Shown: piece by piece, positions 53,222 through 58,752 of the stretch
How positions within the stretch are numbered: position 1 is the stretch's first letter
Layout of the letters: every line of letters starts with the position of its first letter
NCBI GenBank assembly: GCA_927910885.1
Contig: CAKMOD010000045.1
Location: forward strand, 1-58,752
Length of the DNA stretch: 58,752 bases
Origin: an uncultured Prevotella sp.
GTDB taxonomy: Bacteria > Bacteroidota > Bacteroidia > Bacteroidales > Bacteroidaceae
Direction of reading: 5' to 3'
Made by a program: the position numbers and the translations under genes
Notes under the pieces: generated by a model
Database searches by the model: none
Told to the model about the DNA's origin: nothing
The model's input: only the letters and a program-made list of their open reading frames with translations

Positions 53222-55277
53222 ATGTTTGATTACGCATTTTTGATACTTCTTCTCCCGTTCCTAAGCGCACTTGTGCTTGGCTTGTTCGGAATGAAGATGC
53301 CTCGCAAGGTCGCTGGTATCATCGGCACCTGTATGTTGGGTACACTATTTGTGCTTAGCCTTTACACTGCTTACCATTATTTCTTTTATACTGGTGAGTA
53401 TACAGCAATGGGCGAGACCTTCAATGTAACTGATGGTCGTTTGGCAAATGGTACATACCCAACTGTTACAGTCTTCAACATTACATGGTTGAAGTTTACT
53501 GAACTTTTGACTTTCAACATTGGTTTCCGTCTTTCTCCAATCAGTGTGATGATGTTAATCGTCATTACTACTGTTAGCTTGATGGTTCACATCTATTCAT
53601 TCGGTTATATGGCTGAACGTGATGAGAATTATAAGTTTGAGGAGTATGAGCACGGCTTCCAGCGTTTCTATGCCTACCTATCACTCTTTACGATGTCAAT
53701 GCTTGGCCTTGTAGTGGCAACTAATATTTTCCAGATGTATCTCTTCTGGGAGTTGGTAGGTGTATGTTCATATCTGTTGATTGGATTCTATTATCCAAAG
53801 CATACCGCAGTACATGCCAGCAAGAAGGCTTTTATTGTCACACGTTTTTGCTGACTTGTTCTTTTTGATTGGTATTTTGTTCTTCAGCTTCTATGTTGGA
53901 ACTTTCAACTATGATCTTAGTGTAAATCCAGGTCTTGCTGAGACACTGAATGGCTTGGCAACTAATCCAGAGTTAGCTTGGGTACTTCCAACAGCTCTCT
54001 TCTTGATGTTCATTGGTGGTGCTGGTAAGTCTGCGATGTTCCCATTGCATATCTGGTTGCCAGACGCTATGGAGGGTCCAACTCCAGTATCTGCATTGAT
54101 TCACGCAGCTACGATGGTTGTTGCTGGTGTATTCCAGGTTGCATCATTGTTGCCTATCTATGTACAGTTCGGTGCACAGGAGCAACTCCACTGGATTGCT
54201 TGGATTGCTGCTTTCACAGCTTTCTATGCAGCAGCAGTAGCTTGTGCTCAACGTGACATTAAGCGTGGATTGGCATTCTCAACTATCTCACAGATTGCTT
54301 ATATGCTCGTTGCACTTGGTGTTTGTTTCTATGATAGTAAGCATGGTTCATTTAACAGCGCAGAATATCTCCATCACGGAGGTCTCGGTTATATGGCAGC
54401 AATGTTCCACCTCTTCACTCATGCTATGTTTAAGGCTCTGCTCTTCCTTTGCTCTGGTGCTATTATTGTTATCATTGGTAGCAACTTTAAGGAGTATATG
54501 GGAGGCTTGCACAAATACATGCCTATTACAAACATCTGTTTCTTGATTGGATGTTTAGCAATTGCAGGTATTCCTCCATTTGCAGGTTTCTTCTCAAAGG
54601 ATGAGATTATCTCAGCATGTAATGCATTGCCGGGTGTAGAAGGACAGGCTTTGAAGTGGATTATGACACTCGTAGCTGGTATGACAGCATTCTATATGTT
54701 CCGTCTCTACTACGTAATCTTCTGGGGTGAGTCTTATTACGAGCAGGACCCAGAGAATCGTCGTCGTCCACAGGAAGTACCTTTCGTAATGTGGGGTCCA
54801 TTGGTATTCCTCGCAATTATCTCTATCACTGCAGGTTGGATTCCATTTGGTCACTTTGTAAGTGCTAATGGTCTCAGCTATGATATCCATCTTGACTGGA
54901 GCATTGCTACAACCAGTATCATTGCAGCAGTTATCGGTATTGCTCTTGCAACTTGGATGTACATGGGTAAGAAGCAGCCTGTTGCTGACGCTTTGCAGCG
55001 TACATTCCCACGTTTGCACAAGGCTGCCCTCAACAGATTCTATATTGATAATGCATGGCAGTTCTTTACACACAAGATTGTGTTCCGTTGCTTCTCTATT
55101 CCAATAGCATGGTTTGATCGTCATGTTATTGATGGTACTTTCAACTTTATGGCTTGGGGTACACAGGAGGCTGGTGAGTCTATCCGTTCATGGCAGAGTG
55201 GCGACGTTCGTCAGTATGCCGTATGGTTTATCACTGGTACTGTAGCATTAACATTAGTATTACTTTGCTTGATTTAA
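53222..55277 (+). CDS. nuoL: NADH-quinone oxidoreductase subunit L, frameshifted at a T5 run
   Basis: About 684 residues after repair. This is the distal antiporter-like proton-pumping subunit. The first 210 residues read normally to ASKKAFIVTRF; one extra T in the run 53845-53849 then breaks the frame, and the rest (ADLFFLIGILFFSFYVGTF, PLHIWLPDAMEGPTPVSALIHAATMV, GIPPFAGFFSKDEII) follows in the next frame to the stop at 55277. Because nuoM and nuoN beside it are intact and the operon is otherwise complete, a base-call error is more likely than a real mutation. Confidence 0.9.
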
Positions 55278-55281
55278 AGAA

Positions 55282-56793
55282 ATGAGTTGGATATTAACTG
55301 TATTTGTAATTATCCCCGTCCTGATGCTTTTCGCCCTATGGGTAGCGAAGAATGATAATCAGGTACGCGGTGTGATGGTAGCCGGCTCTACGGCACTTTT
55401 GATAGGTGCAATCTGGCTGACTGTTTATTTCGTTCAGCAGCGCAACGCAGGTAATCATGATGCGATGCTGTTGACAAACTCCGTAATGTGGTTTAAGCCT
55501 CTAAATATCGCCTTCTCGGTGGGTGTAGATGGTATCTCTGTCGTAATGATCTTGCTTTCAGCAATTATCGTCTTCACAGGTACTTTTGCCAGCTGGCAGC
55601 TTGAACCAATGAAGAAAGAATACTTCCTTTGGTTTGTACTCTTGTCTTCAGGTGTATTTGGCTTCTTTATCTCTACGGATATGTTCACCATGTTCATGTT
55701 CTATGAGGTTGCGCTTATTCCTATGTACCTCCTCATCGGTGTATGGGGTACTGGTCCTAAGGAGTATTCAGCAATGAAGCTTACCTTGATGTTGATGGGT
55801 GGTTCTGCTCTTTTGGTACTCGGTATCCTTGGTATCTACTACTTCAGTGGTGCTACCACAATGGATGTAATCGAGTTGGCACGTTTGCACGCTATGCCAA
55901 AGGATGTACAGAATATTTTCTTCCCATTGGTGTTCATTGGTTTCGGTGTACTTGGTGCTTTGTTCCCATTCCACACATGGTCTCCTGACGGTCACGCTTC
56001 AGCTCCTACAGCAGTATCAATGCTTCACGCAGGTGTATTGATGAAGCTTGGTGGTTATGGTTGCTTGCGTATCGCAATGTTTCTTATGCCTGACGCATTA
56101 GAGATGTGGGCACCTATTTTCCTCGTGTTGACAACTATCTCTGTAGTATATGGTGCACTTTCTGCTTGTGTACAGACCGACTTGAAGTATATCAATGCTT
56201 ATTCTTCAGTTTCACACTGTGGTATGGTACTCTTCGCTTTGGTTATGACCACACAGACAGCTATCACTGGTGCTATTCTCCAGATGCTTTCACACGGTTT
56301 GATGACAGCCTTGTTCTTTGCATGTATCGGTATGATTTATCACCGTGCAGGAACTCGTGATGTACGTTACCTTGGTGGACTTATGAAGGTTATCCCATTC
56401 TTGGCTGTATCTTATGTAGTAGCAGGTCTTGCTAACCTTGGTTTGCCAGGCTTCTCAGGCTTCGTTGCTGAGATGACAATCTTCGTAGGTTCATTTGAGA
56501 ATGCAGGTATATTCCATCGTGTAGCAACAATCATTGCTTGTACAGCAATTGTAATCACAGCTGTCTACATCTTACGTGTGGTAGGAAAGATTCTCTTCCA
56601 GAAAATTCCAAATAAGAAGTTCTATGAGTTACATGATGCTACATGGGACGAGCGATTCGCTATCGGCTGTCTAATCTTCTGCGTTGCAGGTTTAGGTCTC
56701 TGCCCACTCTTCTTTGAGAATATGATTATGGACGCGGTTCATCCTATCTTTGATCACATTATCACATATATACCAAATTTGGGTAATCTTTAA
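55282..56793 (+). CDS. nuoM: NADH-quinone oxidoreductase subunit M
   Basis: 503-residue antiporter-like pump subunit with about 14 helices. FYEVALIPMYLLIGVWG holds the conserved glutamate, PFHTWSPDGHASAPTAVSML the lysine-helix region, and YSSVSHCGMVLFAL the second half-channel. Gap of four bases after nuoL. Confidence 0.95.
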   Translation: MSWILTVFVIIPVLMLFALWVAKNDNQVRGVMVAGSTALLIGAIWLTVYFVQQRNAGNHDAMLLTNSVMWFKPLNIAFSVGVDGISVVMILLSAIIVFTGTFASWQLEPMKKEYFLWFVLLSSGVFGFFISTDMFTMFMFYEVALIPMYLLIGVWGTGPKEYSAMKLTLMLMGGSALLVLGILGIYYFSGATTMDVIELARLHAMPKDVQNIFFPLVFIGFGVLGALFPFHTWSPDGHASAPTAVSMLHAGVLMKLGGYGCLRIAMFLMPDALEMWAPIFLVLTTISVVYGALSACVQTDLKYINAYSSVSHCGMVLFALVMTTQTAITGAILQMLSHGLMTALFFACIGMIYHRAGTRDVRYLGGLMKVIPFLAVSYVVAGLANLGLPGFSGFVAEMTIFVGSFENAGIFHRVATIIACTAIVITAVYILRVVGKILFQKIPNKKFYELHDATWDERFAIGCLIFCVAGLGLCPLFFENMIMDAVHPIFDHIITYIPNLGNL

Positions 56794-56805
56794 TAAACTG
56801 GCGAA

Positions 56806-58245
56806 ATGAATTATAGTGATTTCTTTAAGATGATTCCGGAGGCAAGTCTCATTGCCATCCTGATTGTTTTGTTCGTTGCTGACTTTGCAACGGCAAAGAC
56901 TGAAGAGCGCAAGTGGTTCAATCCGCTGGCTTCGGTGCTCCTTCTGGCAAATACTTTTGTTTGTTTACTCCCTATGGAAGCACAGACAGCATTTGGTGGT
57001 ATGTATGTAACAACTCCTGCTGTCGACGTAATGAAGGCAATCCTCTCAATGGGTACTTTTATCGTTGTTGTTCAGAGTCGTGTTTGGGCTGCAAAGAGCG
57101 GTAAAGAAGCTGAGTTCTATATGCTCATCGTTTCAACATTGCTCGGTATGTTCACCATGATGAGTGCAGGTAACTTCTTGATGTTCTTCCTCGGTCTTGA
57201 AATGGCATCTGTGCCTTTGGCATGTACTGTTGCCTTCGATATGTATCGTAAGAACTCTGCAGAGGGTGCAGCTAAGTTTATTTTGACTGCAACCTTCTCA
57301 AGCGGTGTAATGCTCTATGGTATCAGCTTCCTTTATGGTCAGTTCGGTACACTTTACTTCGCTGATATCGCTACAAAGATGGAGGCAACTCCATTGGTAA
57401 TCATGGGTCTCGTGTTCTTCTTCAGTGGTCTTGGTTTCAAGATTTCTCTTGTTCCATTCCACTTCTGGACAGCTGATACCTATCAGGGCGCACCAACAAC
57501 CGTTACTGGTTATTTAAGTGTAATCTCAAAAGGTGCTGCAGCCTTCACATTGTTGAGTATTCTCTTCCATGTCTTTGGTGACATGATGGAGTATTGGCAC
57601 GTGTTGCTGATGATTGTAGTTGTTCTTTCAATTACCATCGCCAACCTCTTTGCTGTACGTCAGAATGAATTGAAGCGTTTCATGGCTTTCAGTTCAATCT
57701 CTCAGGCTGGTTATATTATGTTGGCAGCTATTGGTAATAATTGGGCAAATTCAGTTGCTGCACTTAGTTACTACGTTTTGATTTATATTGTTGCTAACAT
57801 GGCAGTCTTCACAATTATCTCTGTTGTAGAACAGAATAATAGTGGTAAGACCAATATTGAAGATTACAACGGTTTCTATCAGACCAACCCACGTCTGAGC
57901 TTCTTGATGACCTTAGCGATGTTCTCACTCGGTGGTATTCCTCCGTTTGCAGGTATGTTCTCTAAGTTCTTCATCTTCATGTCAGGTGTTAATGGTGCTG
58001 ATATCAACACCACGATGGGAGCATGGGCTTATGGAGTTGTATTCATCGCATTGCTCAACACTGTTATTTCACTCTACTACTATCTTAAGATTGTAAAGGC
58101 TATGTATATTGTTCGTACAGACAATCCATTGCCAACCTTCAAGAGTGACTGTAACACTAAGTTTGCATTGGCTGTTTGCATGGCAGGAATTCTCCTCTTC
58201 GGTGTTTGCAGCTTTGTATATGAGTGGATTGCAGCAGCTGTTTAA
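56806..58245 (+). CDS. nuoN: NADH-quinone oxidoreductase subunit N
   Basis: 479-residue antiporter-like subunit with about 14 helices. FFLGLEMASVPLACTVAFDM, VPFHFWTADTYQGAPTTVTGYL and FSSISQAGYIMLA are diagnostic. Last gene of the operon, followed 31 bases later by a strong terminator. Confidence 0.95.
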   Translation: MNYSDFFKMIPEASLIAILIVLFVADFATAKTEERKWFNPLASVLLLANTFVCLLPMEAQTAFGGMYVTTPAVDVMKAILSMGTFIVVVQSRVWAAKSGKEAEFYMLIVSTLLGMFTMMSAGNFLMFFLGLEMASVPLACTVAFDMYRKNSAEGAAKFILTATFSSGVMLYGISFLYGQFGTLYFADIATKMEATPLVIMGLVFFFSGLGFKISLVPFHFWTADTYQGAPTTVTGYLSVISKGAAAFTLLSILFHVFGDMMEYWHVLLMIVVVLSITIANLFAVRQNELKRFMAFSSISQAGYIMLAAIGNNWANSVAALSYYVLIYIVANMAVFTIISVVEQNNSGKTNIEDYNGFYQTNPRLSFLMTLAMFSLGGIPPFAGMFSKFFIFMSGVNGADINTTMGAWAYGVVFIALLNTVISLYYYLKIVKAMYIVRTDNPLPTFKSDCNTKFALAVCMAGILLFGVCSFVYEWIAAAV

Positions 58246-58276
58246 TAGGCCACAGACTTATTAAATAAGTATATGA

Positions 58277-58314
58277 ATCGCCCAAGGGTTTCAGTAAATC
58301 CTTGGGCGATTTTT
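58277..58314 (+). terminator. Terminator of the nuo operon
   Basis: An 11-bp stem (ATCGCCCAAGG / CCTTGGGCGAT) followed by TTTT. Confidence 0.9.
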
Positions 58315-58441
58315 CGTTGATTATGTCTTTTGATGGGTAAGAGATGATACCGCTTTCTGTATCAGTAAGTCATTAATCTCTTATTATATGATTATTATAA
58401 TGCTCTCTCCCTCTCATCTTTTTCAGATGTATTATTATTTA

Positions 58442-58498
58442 GCACATATCGTGTTTGTGCCCAGCACGTGTTGTGCTGATAGTAAGCACCAATGGTGC
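58442..58498 (-). repeat. 22-bp-pitch palindrome array, copy H (3 sites)
   Basis: Sites begin at 58442 (GCAC/GTGT), 58464 and 58486 (GCAC/GTGC), exactly 22 bp apart. Reversed, its spacers TTACTATCA and TGGGCACAA match those of copies A, D and G. A purine-rich GAGAGGGAGAGAG lies beyond the third site in that orientation. Confidence 0.85.
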
Positions 58499-58639
58499 TG
58501 AGTGCAAATTAGCTTGCAATAGGTTATCAATGCGCGCAAAATATTTACATAAATATAGTCTTATAAGCTTCAAAAAAGTAATATTGGGCGTAATGGACAT
58601 TTGGTTAGGCTGAAAACCTCTCGGGTTTCTTTTATTTAC

Positions 58640-58647
58640 TACCTTTG
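58640..58647 (+). promoter_or_regulatory. -7 promoter box for the last, partial gene
   Basis: TACCTTTG followed by CAG. No terminator lies between it and the ATG at 58701. Confidence 0.55.
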
Positions 58648-58700
58648 CAGCATTTGAAAATCTATGAATAAAAAAACTGTATCTTCTGTAATAGCTCTAA

Positions 58701-58752
58701 ATGTTAAAAAGAATGGGCATCGAACGTTCTGTTCAGATGTACTTCCGTGCAA
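58701..58752 (+). CDS. Start of an unidentified gene (runs off window)
   Basis: The ATG at 58701, directly after an in-frame TAA, opens MLKRMGIERSVQMYFRA using the codons preferred elsewhere in the window (CGT, CAG, TTC, TAC). An ATG at 58664 opens a second frame, but its codons look less typical. Seventeen residues are too few to name the product. Confidence 0.4.
   Translation, partial: MLKRMGIERSVQMYFRA

Noticed and set aside
53781..53860. A second nuoL-type gene starting at 53781
   Set aside because: The ATG lies inside the first part of nuoL in another frame; removing one T joins both parts into one standard-length NuoL.

Overview
The window looks like a chromosomal segment from a Bacteroidales bacterium, most probably Prevotella or a close relative. 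I infer this from the protein set (NADP-type GdhA, Bacteroidota-type serine palmitoyltransferase, GldE, DUF4199 and DUF6452/DUF6048-type proteins, an ISL3/ISAon1-like transposase end, complex I with fused NuoCD and no NuoEFG beside it). Many genes are also preceded by TAnnTTTG boxes, the Bacteroidota -7 element, and few have Shine-Dalgarno sequences. No species call is possible from the sequence alone.

Layout. 1-435: the end of an insertion sequence and two tRNAs (Tyr, Val) on the minus strand. 628-4567: a minus-strand purine/nucleotide salvage group (secreted 5'-nucleotidase, NudC, NCS2 nucleobase permease). 4895-13676: gdhA, a DEAD-box helicase, and a lon-tgt-lptF/G run. 14060-17209: a trmN6 homologue with two indels, a lipid kinase and, divergently, serine palmitoyltransferase. 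17834-20913: tRNA-Pro, tRNA-Gly, an unknown protein, ssb, gldE and a phosphopantetheinyl transferase in a row. 21149-21262: an isolated 37-codon peptide gene with its own terminator, then serB. 23161-23436: SRP RNA and tRNA-Thr. 23553-28266: DUF4199, a GT2 glycosyltransferase, DUF6452, DUF6048, apbE and a Crp/Fnr regulator. 28757-33823: M3 peptidase, dCMP deaminase, S41 protease and 5-formyl-THF cyclo-ligase. 33994-39102: an unknown gene, a repeat-bearing lipoprotein, a plasmid-type (Rep_3) initiator and two LuxR-type regulators, one carrying a hemerythrin domain. 39130-42290: kdsA-kdsD (Kdo synthesis) and a secreted phospholipase D-like protein. 42558-47174: outer-membrane barrel, MscS-type channel, BadF-type kinase. 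47807-58245: nuoABCDHIJKLMN.

The most unusual feature is a family of eight intergenic elements, spaced about 4-11 kb apart. Each is built of two to three 13-bp interrupted palindromes of the form GCAC-N5-GTGC set at an exact 22-bp pitch (13-bp site plus 9-bp spacer). Arms and phasing are conserved, the 5-bp cores are partly conserved, and spacers vary. They occur in convergent, divergent and tandem gene contexts and never inside a gene. I do not recognise them as a described element. A second item worth attention is the 37-codon peptide ending in LGG-EIWYN behind a perfect AGGAGG.

Caution on quality: at least ten genes (trmN6, the lipid kinase, gldE, DUF6048, crp, the lipoprotein, rep, the hemerythrin regulator, the MscS channel, nuoL) carry one- or two-base indels, mostly in homopolymers. 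In each the correct reading frame resumes on the other side. Because conserved genes such as nuoL are hit, sequencing or assembly error is the simplest explanation; I annotated the full spans and stated the position of each break.
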